Source: Phaeobacter gallaeciensis | GTDB taxonomy: Bacteria > Pseudomonadota > Alphaproteobacteria > Rhodobacterales > Rhodobacteraceae | Reading direction: 5' to 3' | DNA: 64,000 bases | Assembly (NCBI RefSeq): GCF_001678945.1 | Contig: NZ_CP015124.1 | Span: 1,960,001 to 2,024,000 of the forward strand | The notes under the pieces: model-generated | What the model saw: only the letters and a program-made list of their open reading frames with translations | The model's database searches: none | What the model was told of the DNA's origin: nothing | In this document: in pieces, positions 17,423 to 26,388 of the stretch | Layout: every line of letters starts with the position of its first letter | How positions within the stretch are numbered: position 1 is the stretch's first letter | Translations under genes and position numbers: made by a program

Positions 17423-18640
17423 TCAGTCGTAGCTGCGCTGATCCTCGATCACCAGGCCGTCCTTGGGCAGGGCACCGGGGGCAACCACTTCGATCTTGCC
17501 TTTCAGCTTCAGCACTTCGATCACCGATTTCCCAAACCCAACCTCATCGCCGCCGGTGGCTTCGATCTGAACAGTCATCGCGTCCATTTCGCCGTCACGG
17601 GTGGCAATGACGCGCGCCTTGACGATCTCATCATGCTTGTCGACCAGCGCTGCCACCTGTTCAGGGCGCACGAACATGCCCTTGATCTTGGTGGTCTGAT
17701 CCGCGCGGCCCATCCAGCCCTTGATCCGCATGTTGGTACGGCCGCAAGGGGACTGTCCCGGCAGAACCGCCGACAGATCGCCAGTGGCAAAACGGATCAG
17801 CGGGTAATCAGGGTTGAGCGTGGTCACCACGACCTCGCCCACCTCGCCCGGCGCAACCGGCGTGCCTGTGCCCGGCGTGACGATCTCGACGATAACACGC
17901 TCATCGACGATCATGCCTTCCATCGCGGCGCTCTCGTAGGCGATGTTGCCGAGATCAGCCGTTGCATAGCTTTGCAGGCAGGTGATGCCCCGGTCGGCGT
18001 ATTCCTGACGCAGCGAGGGGAACAGCGCGCCGCCCCCGACCGCCGCCTTGGTATAGCCCAGCTTCACGCCCATGGCATCGGCCTTGTCCAGGATCACCTT
18101 GAGGAAATCCGGAGTGCCCGCATAGGCGGTCGCCCCCACATCGCGGGCGGCTGTGACCTGCAATTCCGTCTGACCAGTGCCTGCGGGCAGAACCGCGGCG
18201 CCAACGGCGCGGGCGCCGCTTTCAAAGATCATGCCAGCCGGAGTCAGGTGGTAGCCGAAACAGTTTTGCACCACATCGCCAGCGCCAATGCCTGCCGCGT
18301 GCAGGAAGCGACCCATGCGCCACCAGTCATGTTCGCTGCCGCCCGGTTCATAAATCGGACCCGGCGACTGGAAGATATGCGCGAACCCATGCGCCGGTTT
18401 CACCGTGAAGCCACCAAAGGGGGCATTCTCGGCCTGGGCGCGGCTCAGTTCGGATTTGCGTAGCACCGGAAGCGCGGCCAGATCCGCAGCCGAGGTGATC
18501 GCCGCAGGATCCACATCGGCCAGCGCCGATCCATATCCCGGCGCGGTTTTGGCGCGGGCGATCTGCTCCGGCAGCGCCTTGGCGATATCCGCGGCACGTT
18601 CATCCGCCGAGCGGGTTTCAAGAATGTCAAAAAAACTCAT
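17423..18640 (-). CDS. Phenylacetate-CoA ligase-like (PaaK-type) adenylate-forming protein
   Basis: A 405-residue AMP-binding protein of the phenylacetate-CoA ligase family. The C-terminal part is well conserved: YPLIRFATGDLSA, then MGRADQTTKIKGMFVRPEQVA. The region where PaaK has the SSGTTGxPT loop instead reads HIFQSPGPIYEPGGSEHDWW, so the usual phosphate-binding loop is missing. It is the last gene of the liv operon. I chose the ATG at 18640, 17 bases after livF; an in-frame start at 18670 would overlap livF. Activity as a CoA ligase is plausible but uncertain. Confidence 0.8.
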   Translation of the reverse strand: MSFFDILETRSADERAADIAKALPEQIARAKTAPGYGSALADVDPAAITSAADLAALPVLRKSELSRAQAENAPFGGFTVKPAHGFAHIFQSPGPIYEPGGSEHDWWRMGRFLHAAGIGAGDVVQNCFGYHLTPAGMIFESGARAVGAAVLPAGTGQTELQVTAARDVGATAYAGTPDFLKVILDKADAMGVKLGYTKAAVGGGALFPSLRQEYADRGITCLQSYATADLGNIAYESAAMEGMIVDERVIVEIVTPGTGTPVAPGEVGEVVVTTLNPDYPLIRFATGDLSAVLPGQSPCGRTNMRIKGWMGRADQTTKIKGMFVRPEQVAALVDKHDEIVKARVIATRDGEMDAMTVQIEATGGDEVGFGKSVIEVLKLKGKIEVVAPGALPKDGLVIEDQRSYD

Positions 18641-18657
18641 GTCCTCATCACCCCGCA

Positions 18658-19497
18658 TCAGCTCAGCCACCGTTTGCGGCGGCGGTAGGACCGCACATCG
18701 CGGAAGCTCTTGCGCCCCTCATCCGACATGCCGAGATAGAATTCCTTCACGTCCGGGTTTTCGCGCAGTTCGGCGGCAGGTCCATCCATCACCACGCGGC
18801 CGGATTCCAGGATGTAGCCATAATGCGCAAAGCGCAGGGCAACGTTGGTGTTCTGTTCGGCCAGCAGGAAGGTCACGCCTTCGTTTTCGTTGATCGATTT
18901 CACGATGCCGAAAATCTGCTCCACCAGCTGCGGCGCCAGACCCATCGAAGGTTCGTCCAGCAGGATGGTTTCCGGGCGGCTCATCAGGGCGCGGCCCATG
19001 GCCACCATCTGCTGCTCACCCCCGGAGGTATAGCCAGCCTGGGATTTGCGGCGTTCCTTCAGGCGCGGGAAATAGCTGTAGACCATCTCCAGATCGCGCT
19101 GGATATCGCCCTTGCCATCGGCGCGTGTATAGGCGCCGGTCATCAGGTTTTCCTCAACGGTGAGGTGTTCGAAACAATGGCGGCCTTCCATCACCTGGAT
19201 GACGCCCTTGCGGACCACTTCGGCGGGATCCTGATCGTGCATCACCTCGCCGCGGTATTTGATCGACCCTTTGGTCACTTCACCGCGTTCGGAATGCAGC
19301 AGGTTCGAAACCGCCTTCAGTGTCGTTGTCTTGCCGGCGCCATTGCCGCCCAGCAGCGCGGTGATACCGCCTTTTGGAACCTTCAGGCTGACGCCTTTCA
19401 GCACGAGGATCACGTGGTTGTAGATCACCTCGATATTGTTGACCTCAAGCAGGGTTTCGGCCTGCACATCGGTGGTGTTTGCTGCGTCGAGCATCAA
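18658..19497 (-). CDS. livF: LivF-type branched-chain/organic-acid ABC transporter ATPase
   Basis: A 279-residue ATPase of the HAAT-family importers, with Walker A GGNGAGKTT near residue 49, the signature in YTSGGEQQM, and a Walker B ending in LLDEPSMGLAP. It pairs with LivG to power the LivHM channel. It carries a basic C-terminal tail rich in arginine. The substrate is unknown; the two ligase genes in the operon suggest a carboxylic acid rather than an amino acid. It is separated from the binding-protein gene by two strong hairpins. Confidence 0.92.
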   Translation of the reverse strand: MMLDAANTTDVQAETLLEVNNIEVIYNHVILVLKGVSLKVPKGGITALLGGNGAGKTTTLKAVSNLLHSERGEVTKGSIKYRGEVMHDQDPAEVVRKGVIQVMEGRHCFEHLTVEENLMTGAYTRADGKGDIQRDLEMVYSYFPRLKERRKSQAGYTSGGEQQMVAMGRALMSRPETILLDEPSMGLAPQLVEQIFGIVKSINENEGVTFLLAEQNTNVALRFAHYGYILESGRVVMDGPAAELRENPDVKEFYLGMSDEGRKSFRDVRSYRRRKRWLS

Positions 19498-19589
19498 AGT
19501 TTGTCCTCATGCGGTCACGGCCTGTTGCGGCCTGGTCCGGGGCGAGCCGTATTCATCGCAGGCGCCCGGATCGGTGTCTCTTCGGAGGT

Positions 19590-19649
19590 GGTGTGGCGGC
19601 TGACCGCCACACCGGTTTTGAGTCCGGTCCCGCCCCAAAAGGCGGGACC
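19590..19649 (-). promoter_or_regulatory. Tandem intercistronic hairpins between the binding-protein gene and livF
   Basis: There are two strong stems. One is 9 bp with arms 19626-19634 and 19641-19649; the other is 10 bp with arms 19590-19599 and 19604-19613. On the coding (minus) strand neither is followed by a T run. Hairpins in this position often protect the 3' end of binding-protein mRNA and give more of that subunit than of the downstream ATPase. That role is inferred from position only. Confidence 0.7.
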
Positions 19650-19659
19650 ACGAGCACTA

Positions 19660-20943
19660 TCAGTTGCAGCGCGGTTCGATGTTGTTTTCCGCCGCATAGG
19701 AAGCGGAGTCAGCTTCGATCAGCGGCTGGATTACAGCGGTATCGGTCTTCTGGAAGTCCGAGATCAGGCTCCAGGTCTTGGTCTCTGCGTTCCACTGGGT
19801 CATGCCGACGAGGCCGGGGCCACCGTGGTTTTCACAGGAAACGTTGAAGGACGGACCGAAGTAGGGCATGCCAAGCGCCGACATACGGGCTTCGGGCATT
19901 TCCAGGGCTTCCATGCCATCGCGCATCATCGCCGGGGTGATGTCCTTGGTGCCGTGCATTTCCTGGGCGGTCTTGGCCGCTTCGACAGCCAGCATCGCCG
20001 CGTACATGCCACGGTTATAAAGCACATTACCGATCTGATCGCCTGCACCGGCAGCCAGGCCCTTGTCGACAACATATTTCTGCATGTCATCAAACACCGG
20101 GAAGTCGCGGCCAACGTTGTGGAAGGTCACAGCCTTGTAGCCATTGGCCTTCGCACCGGCGGACAGGACGTCATGCTCGGCACCGGACCACCAAACGCCG
20201 ATGAAGTTTTCCATCGGATAGCGGACGTTTGCGGCTTCCTGAATGGCAACCTGGTTCATCACGCCCCAGCCCCACATAACGACATAGTCGGGACGGTCAC
20301 GGCGGATCTGCAGCCACTGGGACTTCTGCTCCTGACCGGGGTGGTCAACAGGCAGGGTCGACAGTTCGAAACCATGCTTTTTGGACAGCTCTTCCAGGGT
20401 GCGGATCGGTTCCTTGCCGTAGGCGGAGTTGTGGTACAGCAGGGCGATCTTCTTGCCTTTGATGTCACCACCGTTTTCGTCCAGCAGGTAGGTGATGATA
20501 CCCGAGGCGCCATCCCAGTAGTTTGCCGGGTAGTTGAACACGTTGCCAAAGACCTTGCCGTTGGCAGCCGAGGTCCGGCCATAGCCCATGGTGTGGAGCG
20601 GGATGCCGTCAGCAGCGGTTTTGGGGATCAGCTGGTAGGTGATACCGGTGGACAGCGGCTGATACACCAGCGCGCCTTCGCCCTTGGTGGATTCGTAGCA
20701 TTCCACACCTTTTTCGGTGTTATAGCCGGTCTCGCATTCGATCACCTTCGCCTTGACGCCGCCGATGCCGCCGTCACGCTCGTTCACCAGGGTGAAATAG
20801 TCGGCATAGCCATCCGCGAAGGGGATGCCACCTGCGGCGTAGGGGCCGGTGCGGTAGCTCAGCGACGGGAATACGAGATCCGCCATGGCTGGCCCTGCGG
20901 CCATCAGCGCGCCCAGCGCCAGAGTGGTCAGTTTAAGTTTCAT
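19660..20943 (-). CDS. LivK-type periplasmic substrate-binding protein
   Basis: A 427-residue type I periplasmic binding protein. The signal peptide covers residues 1-22 (ALMAAGPAMA) and is followed by two lobes with motifs such as GKKIALLYHNSAYGKEP and YVVMWGWGVM. It is longer than E. coli LivK and belongs to a subgroup found beside CoA ligases. I chose the ATG at 20943 because the signal peptide begins there; GGGAGG lies about 10 bases upstream. An ATG at 20952 is too close to that ribosome site. The ligand is not evident from sequence. Confidence 0.9.
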   Translation of the reverse strand: MKLKLTTLALGALMAAGPAMADLVFPSLSYRTGPYAAGGIPFADGYADYFTLVNERDGGIGGVKAKVIECETGYNTEKGVECYESTKGEGALVYQPLSTGITYQLIPKTAADGIPLHTMGYGRTSAANGKVFGNVFNYPANYWDGASGIITYLLDENGGDIKGKKIALLYHNSAYGKEPIRTLEELSKKHGFELSTLPVDHPGQEQKSQWLQIRRDRPDYVVMWGWGVMNQVAIQEAANVRYPMENFIGVWWSGAEHDVLSAGAKANGYKAVTFHNVGRDFPVFDDMQKYVVDKGLAAGAGDQIGNVLYNRGMYAAMLAVEAAKTAQEMHGTKDITPAMMRDGMEALEMPEARMSALGMPYFGPSFNVSCENHGGPGLVGMTQWNAETKTWSLISDFQKTDTAVIQPLIEADSASYAAENNIEPRCN

Positions 20944-21041
20944 CGGGTTCATTCCTCCCATTGGTCTCATCCGATTTTTTTGATGCGGGGCCCGTGAGTT
21001 GGCTCTTGCTGTTGTCCCCGCGATGGTCTGCCGTCCCCGCG

Positions 21042-22118
21042 TCAGTGCGGGAAGGGCCAGAGTCTCAGTTTTTCTTTGGCAACGCGCCACAGCTGCGCCA
21101 GCCCGTGCGGTTCTGCGATCAGGAAGAACACGATCAGCCCCCCCACGATCACCAGTTGGAAATGCGCCACGATATCAGTCGGCCAGCCCATCACGTCGAC
21201 GCCCAGAACCTTCAGTACCACCGGCAGCAGTACCAGGAAGGCCGCGCCCGCGAAGGAGCCGAAGATCGAGCCCAGACCGCCGATGATCACCATGAACAGC
21301 ACCAGGAACGACTTGTTGATGCCAAAGGCCTCGCCGACCTCAACCGCGCCAAGGTAGACCGAGAAGAACAGTGCCCCGGAGATACCGATCAGGAAGCCGG
21401 AGACGGCAAAGGCTGTCAGTTTCGCCTTCAGCGGGTTCACCCCGATGATCTCGGCAGCGATGTCCATGTCGCGGATCGCCATCCAGGTCCGGCCCGTTGT
21501 GCCGCGCGTCAGGTTGCGGGCGACGATGGCGCAGAACGTCAGGAAGATCAGACAGAAGAAATAGGTCGCCCACGCCGGTGCGTTGGGACCGGTGATCACG
21601 ATGCCAAAGACATCCCGCTCAGGCGCGTTGATCTGGCCCGAGGCTGAGTAGTTGTAGAACCACGGCACACGGTTAAACAGCCAGACCAGGAAGAACTGCG
21701 CCGCCAGCGTGGCCACCGCCAGGTAAAAGCCCTTGATGCGCAAGGACGGCAGGCCAAAGGCCACACAGACCAGCGCGGTCACACCACCCGCCAAAAGAAC
21801 ATGCACGAACATGCTGACTTCGGGGAAGGCGGTCATGAACTTGTAGACCGCATAGGCACCCACAGCCATGAAACCGCCGGTCCCGAGGCTGACCTGACCG
21901 CAATATCCGACCAGAATGTTAAGGCCGATGGCCGCGATCGAATAGATCAGGAACGGCAGCAGGATGGCATTCGCCCAGTAGTCGTTGATGACAAAGGGGA
22001 TGACCAGAAAGGCCACGGCCAGCACCGCGTAGTAACGATAGCGATCGAACTTGATCGGAAACGTCTGGCTGTCATCCTGGTAAGAGACCTTAAAGTCCCC
22101 GGCTTCACGGTAGAACAT
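21042..22118 (-). CDS. livM: LivM-type ABC transporter permease
   Basis: A 358-residue inner-membrane permease with eight to ten hydrophobic helices and the family motif GYCGQVSLGTGGFMAVGAYA. A further motif is RDMDIAAEIIGVNPLKAKLTAF, which contacts the ATPases. AGGGAGC precedes the ATG. It starts three bases after the stop of the small membrane protein gene, so the two are translationally coupled. It forms the channel with LivH. Confidence 0.94.
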   Translation of the reverse strand: MFYREAGDFKVSYQDDSQTFPIKFDRYRYYAVLAVAFLVIPFVINDYWANAILLPFLIYSIAAIGLNILVGYCGQVSLGTGGFMAVGAYAVYKFMTAFPEVSMFVHVLLAGGVTALVCVAFGLPSLRIKGFYLAVATLAAQFFLVWLFNRVPWFYNYSASGQINAPERDVFGIVITGPNAPAWATYFFCLIFLTFCAIVARNLTRGTTGRTWMAIRDMDIAAEIIGVNPLKAKLTAFAVSGFLIGISGALFFSVYLGAVEVGEAFGINKSFLVLFMVIIGGLGSIFGSFAGAAFLVLLPVVLKVLGVDVMGWPTDIVAHFQLVIVGGLIVFFLIAEPHGLAQLWRVAKEKLRLWPFPH

Positions 22119-22121
22119 GCT

Positions 22122-22379
22122 TCAGATGCTCCCTTTTTCCTGCGCGCGGTTGCGGGCCGCTGCGTCCAGTTGATTTGTCTTCTTCGCGTATCCGCTGGCC
22201 TCGGCCAGGCGGGCCAGTCGCAGATAGGCGAGGATCCCTGTGAAAAGACCGACAGCAGCCAGAAGAGCGGAGATCACGACCTGGGTGTCGGAAAAATCTC
22301 CGGAGGTCAGCGCCAGATAGCCAAAGGCCCAAAATCCAGACCAGGCGATCACATTGACGATGGCAATGAGCTTTCTCAT
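22122..22379 (-). CDS. Small two-helix membrane protein inside the liv operon
   Basis: An 85-residue protein with two predicted transmembrane helices (about residues 4-25 and 32-53) and a charged cytoplasmic-looking tail rich in Arg, Lys and Glu. It lies between livH and livM, ends three bases before livM, and has in-frame high-GC codon use like its neighbours. I do not recognise a named family. Position suggests an accessory or assembly subunit of the LivHM permease, or a small protein specific to this transporter type. It is unlikely to be spurious because the spacing is tight and the hydrophobic pattern is clean. Confidence 0.7.
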   Translation of the reverse strand: MRKLIAIVNVIAWSGFWAFGYLALTSGDFSDTQVVISALLAAVGLFTGILAYLRLARLAEASGYAKKTNQLDAAARNRAQEKGSI

Positions 22380-22472
22380 GCGTCTTTCCTCCCTCTTATG
22401 TTGCGTTCAGTCTCTTGCGGCGCGGCCCCATCCCTCCCCGAATGGAACCGGCCTTGATGTCATTGGGCTGCG

Positions 22473-23459
22473 TCAGACCCTTTCGATGATCTTCTCCCCA
22501 AAGAGGCCTTGCGGACGGAACACCAGGAACAGCAGCGCCAGAACGTATGCGAACCAGTTTTCAGTCGCGCCGCCGACCATCGGGCCGATAGCAAATTCAA
22601 ACAGTTTCTCACCTACACCGATGATCAGGCCGCCGACGATGGCGCCCGGGATCGAGGTGAAACCGCCCAGCATCAGAACCGGCAGCGCCTTCAGCGCGAT
22701 CAGCGACAGCGAGAACTGCACGCCCGACTTGGTGCCCCACATGATACCTGCGACCAGCGCCACGAACCCGGCAACCGACCAGACCAGAACCCAGATGAAG
22801 TTCAGCGAGATACCCACAGACAGCGCCGCCTGGTGATCATCCGCCACGGCGCGCATGGCGCGGCCCTGCTTGGTGTATTGGGCAAAGATCACAAGACCGG
22901 TCACCAGCAGCGCCGCCACCACGGTCGCCACGATATCAAGGTTGTCGATGAAGAAGCCGTAGCCAAAGATGTTGTAGGTGGTCTCATCAATCCACAGGTT
23001 GATGCCCTGCGGGATGCCCACATCCAGCGTCTTGATCTCGGAGCCCCACATCAGGTCAGCCACGCCTTCCAGGAAGTAGGCCAGACCGATGGTGGCCATG
23101 AACAGGATGATCGGTTCCTGACCGACCAGATGCTTCATCACCAGAACCTGCACCAGCCAGGCCAGCAGAACCATGACCGCCACGGTCAGGATCACCGCCA
23201 AGAAGGACGGGATCGTCCACCCGAAATGGGTGATATGGCCGCCGAAGACCGCGTTGATCAGATGCGCAAAGGGCACCTGACCATTCATGATCCCCACCAG
23301 GGTCATCGCCGCGAACAGCGCCATGACGCCCTGGGCGTAGTTAAAGATGCCGGATGCCTTGTAGATCAGGACAAATCCGAGCGCGACAAGCGCATAGAGC
23401 ACGCCGGCCATCAGACCGTTGAGCGTGACTTCCATCGCAAAAATCAGTTGTTCAGGCAT
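22473..23459 (-). CDS. livH: LivH-type ABC transporter permease
   Basis: A 328-residue inner-membrane permease. It opens with LNGLMAGVLYALVALGFVLIYKASGIFNYAQG, the hallmark of the LivH family (shown here in part: ALVALGFVLIYKASG). RAMRAVADDHQAALSVGIS is the ATPase-coupling loop. GGAGGCGAAAC precedes the ATG. The 93-base gap to the small membrane protein gene holds no promoter that I can see. Confidence 0.94.
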   Translation of the reverse strand: MPEQLIFAMEVTLNGLMAGVLYALVALGFVLIYKASGIFNYAQGVMALFAAMTLVGIMNGQVPFAHLINAVFGGHITHFGWTIPSFLAVILTVAVMVLLAWLVQVLVMKHLVGQEPIILFMATIGLAYFLEGVADLMWGSEIKTLDVGIPQGINLWIDETTYNIFGYGFFIDNLDIVATVVAALLVTGLVIFAQYTKQGRAMRAVADDHQAALSVGISLNFIWVLVWSVAGFVALVAGIMWGTKSGVQFSLSLIALKALPVLMLGGFTSIPGAIVGGLIIGVGEKLFEFAIGPMVGGATENWFAYVLALLFLVFRPQGLFGEKIIERV

Positions 23460-23488
23460 GTTTCGCCTCCCTCAAGCCGGTCTGATGG

Positions 23489-24307
23489 TCAGTCATGCGC
23501 AACGCCGAGATAGGCGTCGATCACATCCTGGTTGTTGCGGACTTCGTCCGGCGTGCCATCGCCGATCTTCTTGCCGTAATCCATCACGACCACCCGGTCG
23601 GACAGATCCATCACCACGCCCATGTCGTGTTCGATCAGAGCGATCGTGGTGCCGAATTCGTCATTCACATCAAGGATAAAGCGGGACATGTCCTCTTTTT
23701 CCTCGACGTTCATGCCAGCCATCGGTTCATCCAGCAGCAGCAGGCTCGGCTCGGCCGCAAGGGCGCGGGCCAGTTCCACCCGTTTCTTCAGACCATAGGG
23801 CAGACGCGCCACCGGGGTCTTGCGGATGTGCTGGATTTCCAGAAAGTCGATGACCTTCTCCACCGCTTCGCGGTTCTCGGTCTCTTCCTTCTCGGCCTTG
23901 CCCTTCCACAGCGCCTGGCTCAGCAGGCCGGTCTTCATGTAGTTGAGCCGTCCGGTCATCACGTTGTCCAGAACACTCATCCCTTCGAAAAGCGCGATGT
24001 TCTGGAAGGTCCGGGCGATACCCTGACGCGCCACCTCGTAGGGACGCATCTGCGGACGCGGCTTGCCCTGATAGAGAACCTGACCTTCCTGCGGGACGTA
24101 GAACCCCGAGATCACGTTCAGCATCGAGGACTTGCCCGCACCGTTGGGGCCGATGATCGCGCGGATCTCACCCTGACGGATGTCGAACGAGATGTCCTTG
24201 ATCGCCACCACACCGCCGAACCGCAGGGTGATGTTCTTCATTTCCATCACCACGCCGCCAATCTTGCGGCCGTCTTCGGTGACGTATCCTTCTTCCATGT
24301 CTTTCAC
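23489..24307 (-). CDS. livG: LivG-type ABC transporter ATPase
   Basis: A 272-residue ATPase with Walker A GPNGAGKSS near residue 53 and the long insertion before the signature typical of LivG. Walker B is LLLLDEPMAGM. The signature is LPYGLKKRVELARAL rather than LSGGQ, a known LivG-type variant. The start is GTG with AGGGG about eight bases upstream; an ATG nine bases inside has a poorer site. It lies between the acyl-CoA ligase gene and livH. Confidence 0.93.
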   Translation of the reverse strand: MKDMEEGYVTEDGRKIGGVVMEMKNITLRFGGVVAIKDISFDIRQGEIRAIIGPNGAGKSSMLNVISGFYVPQEGQVLYQGKPRPQMRPYEVARQGIARTFQNIALFEGMSVLDNVMTGRLNYMKTGLLSQALWKGKAEKEETENREAVEKVIDFLEIQHIRKTPVARLPYGLKKRVELARALAAEPSLLLLDEPMAGMNVEEKEDMSRFILDVNDEFGTTIALIEHDMGVVMDLSDRVVVMDYGKKIGDGTPDEVRNNQDVIDAYLGVAHD

Positions 24308-24350
24308 GTGCCCAGCCCCTTTTTCTGGCTGCCTGTCTTTGTCGCGCGGA

Positions 24351-26324
24351 TCATTCTGCGGCCACCTGCTGCGGTGTCACCGGAACCACCTTGGCATCGA
24401 CGATGCTCAGCGTGGCGCTGATCGCGCCCTTGCGGCCGTCCTCATAGGTAACTTCGGTGGTGGTCGAGACCTGATCCGAGCCGTCATAAAGCGCGGTGAT
24501 GATGTCGGCGAACTTGTCCTCGACGATGCGGCGGCGCACCTTGCGGGTACGGGTCATCTCACCGTCATCCGCGTCCAACTCCTTGTGCAGCACGACAAAG
24601 CGATGCACCTGACAGCCAGACAGCATTTCGTCGGCGGCAACGGATTTGTTCACCTCTTCTACATGCTCCCGGATGCTCTCCAGAACCTTCGGGTGGCCGG
24701 CCAGTTCCTGATAAGAGGCATAGGCAATGTTGTTGCGCTCGGCCCAGTTGCCTACGGCAGTCAGGTCGATGTTGATGAAAGCCACGCAACGATCCTTGCC
24801 ATTACCAAAGAGCACGGCCTCAAGGATGTCGGGGTAGAACTTCAGTTTGTTCTCGACATATTTCGGAGCAAACATTGCACCGCTGGCCATTTTGCCAACA
24901 TCCTTGGCCCGGTCGATGATGCGCAGGTGGCCCGTATCGTTTTCGATAAAGCCCGCATCGCCAGTCGCGACCCAGCCTTCAGGATCCTTGGTCGAAGCGG
25001 TGGATTCCGCGTTCTTGTAATACTCCACGAAAACGCCGGGCGAGCGGTAGAAGATCTCGCCATTGTCGTCAATGCGGATCTCCACATCCGGCGCCGGAAC
25101 GCCAACCGTATCGGCCCGCACTTCGCCATCGGGCTGCACGGTGATGAAAACGGTGGCCTCGGTCTGACCATAAAGCTGTTTGAGGTTGATCCCCAGCGAG
25201 CGATAGAAATCGAAGATTTCCGGGCCGATGGCTTCACCGGCGGTGTATCCGACACGGATGCGGCCATAGCCAAGGGTATCTTTCAGCGGACCGTAGACCA
25301 GAATGTCACCCAGCTTGTACTTCAGCCGGTCCATCAGCCCCACGGGCCTGCCGTCCAGGATGTCGCCGCCGACCTTCTTGGCGTGGGCCAGGAAGTGGTG
25401 GAACATCTTGCGCTTCAGCGGACCTGCATCTTCCATCCGGATCATGACGCTGGTCAGCTGACCTTCGAAGACGCGCGGCGGAGCAAAGAAATAAGTCGGA
25501 CCGATTTCCCGCAGGTCCGTCATCATGGTGTCCTGGCTTTCCGGGCAGTTCACGCAGAAGCCGCACCAGTAGGCCTGACCGATCGAGAAGATGAAGTCCC
25601 CAACCCAGGCCATCGGCAGGTAGGAAAGGATGTTCTCGTTGCGGGTCAGCTTATCGAAATCAGCCGAGTTCTTGGCGCTTTCGATCACGTTGCGGTTGGA
25701 CAGGACAACGCCTTTTGGCTTGCCCGTCGTCCCCGAAGTATAAAGCATCACACAGGTGCTGTCGTAGGTCAGCTTGGCCTTGCGCGCCTTCAGATCCGGG
25801 ATCCATTCGTCATAGGCGGCGCGGCCCTGCTCCTGCACGTGGCTGTACTGGTGCAAGGCATGGTGGTCGTATTTCCGCATGCCGCGCGGATCCAGATAGA
25901 TCACATGCTCCAGCTGGTGCAGCTGCTCCTGAATCTCGATCACCTTGTCGACCTGTTCCTGGTCTTCGGCGATCACATAGCGGGCGCCGCAATGATCCAG
26001 CACATAGGCCAGTTCCTCGGCGGCAGAGTCGTTGTAGACCGGCACCGGAATGGCGCCGACGGACTGCGCCGCAACCATCGACCAGTAAAGGTAGGGGCGG
26101 TTGCGCCCAATGATGGCGATGAAATCGCCTTCCTTGATGCCTAGGTTGATCAGGCCAAGCGCCAGTGCTTCGATCTCCTTGGCGATTTCCACCCAGGTCC
26201 AGCACTGCCAGATTCCGAATTCCTTTTCCCGGTAAGCCGGCTGATTAGCGAATTCCGTGGCGTTACGTTCAAGCAGCGCCGGCAGAGACAATAGTCCTGC
26301 GGCGCCCGACTGCGTCTGAGCCAA
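24351..26324 (-). CDS. Long-chain-type acyl-CoA synthetase (AMP-binding)
   Basis: A 657-residue adenylate-forming ligase of the FadD15/long-chain acyl-CoA synthetase branch. It has the P-loop YTSGTTGKPKGVVLSN, then YGQTEATVF and TGDAGFIE, and a lid region near the C-terminus (TRTRKVRRR). It activates a carboxylic acid with ATP and CoA. It is the first gene of the liv operon, so the acid imported by LivKHMGF is probably its substrate. The start is TTG, chosen because AGGAG lies seven bases upstream and no in-frame ATG fits. TTG starts often limit translation. Confidence 0.9.
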   Translation of the reverse strand: MAQTQSGAAGLLSLPALLERNATEFANQPAYREKEFGIWQCWTWVEIAKEIEALALGLINLGIKEGDFIAIIGRNRPYLYWSMVAAQSVGAIPVPVYNDSAAEELAYVLDHCGARYVIAEDQEQVDKVIEIQEQLHQLEHVIYLDPRGMRKYDHHALHQYSHVQEQGRAAYDEWIPDLKARKAKLTYDSTCVMLYTSGTTGKPKGVVLSNRNVIESAKNSADFDKLTRNENILSYLPMAWVGDFIFSIGQAYWCGFCVNCPESQDTMMTDLREIGPTYFFAPPRVFEGQLTSVMIRMEDAGPLKRKMFHHFLAHAKKVGGDILDGRPVGLMDRLKYKLGDILVYGPLKDTLGYGRIRVGYTAGEAIGPEIFDFYRSLGINLKQLYGQTEATVFITVQPDGEVRADTVGVPAPDVEIRIDDNGEIFYRSPGVFVEYYKNAESTASTKDPEGWVATGDAGFIENDTGHLRIIDRAKDVGKMASGAMFAPKYVENKLKFYPDILEAVLFGNGKDRCVAFINIDLTAVGNWAERNNIAYASYQELAGHPKVLESIREHVEEVNKSVAADEMLSGCQVHRFVVLHKELDADDGEMTRTRKVRRRIVEDKFADIITALYDGSDQVSTTTEVTYEDGRKGAISATLSIVDAKVVPVTPQQVAAE

Positions 26325-26388
26325 TTTTATCTCCTCCCTTTCCGGCCTCCCCTGGCCGGATGATCGCTGTTCCGCGATTCTGATCCCG

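Noticed and set aside
18823-20997. A 724-residue open frame on the plus strand opposite livF and the binding-protein gene
   Set aside because: It covers two well-supported genes and the hairpins between them; its translation is rich in His, Gln and Arg as expected for an antisense reading of high-GC codons.
24180-26144. A 654-residue open frame opposite the acyl-CoA ligase gene
   Set aside because: Same reasons: antisense of a gene with clear AMP-binding motifs.
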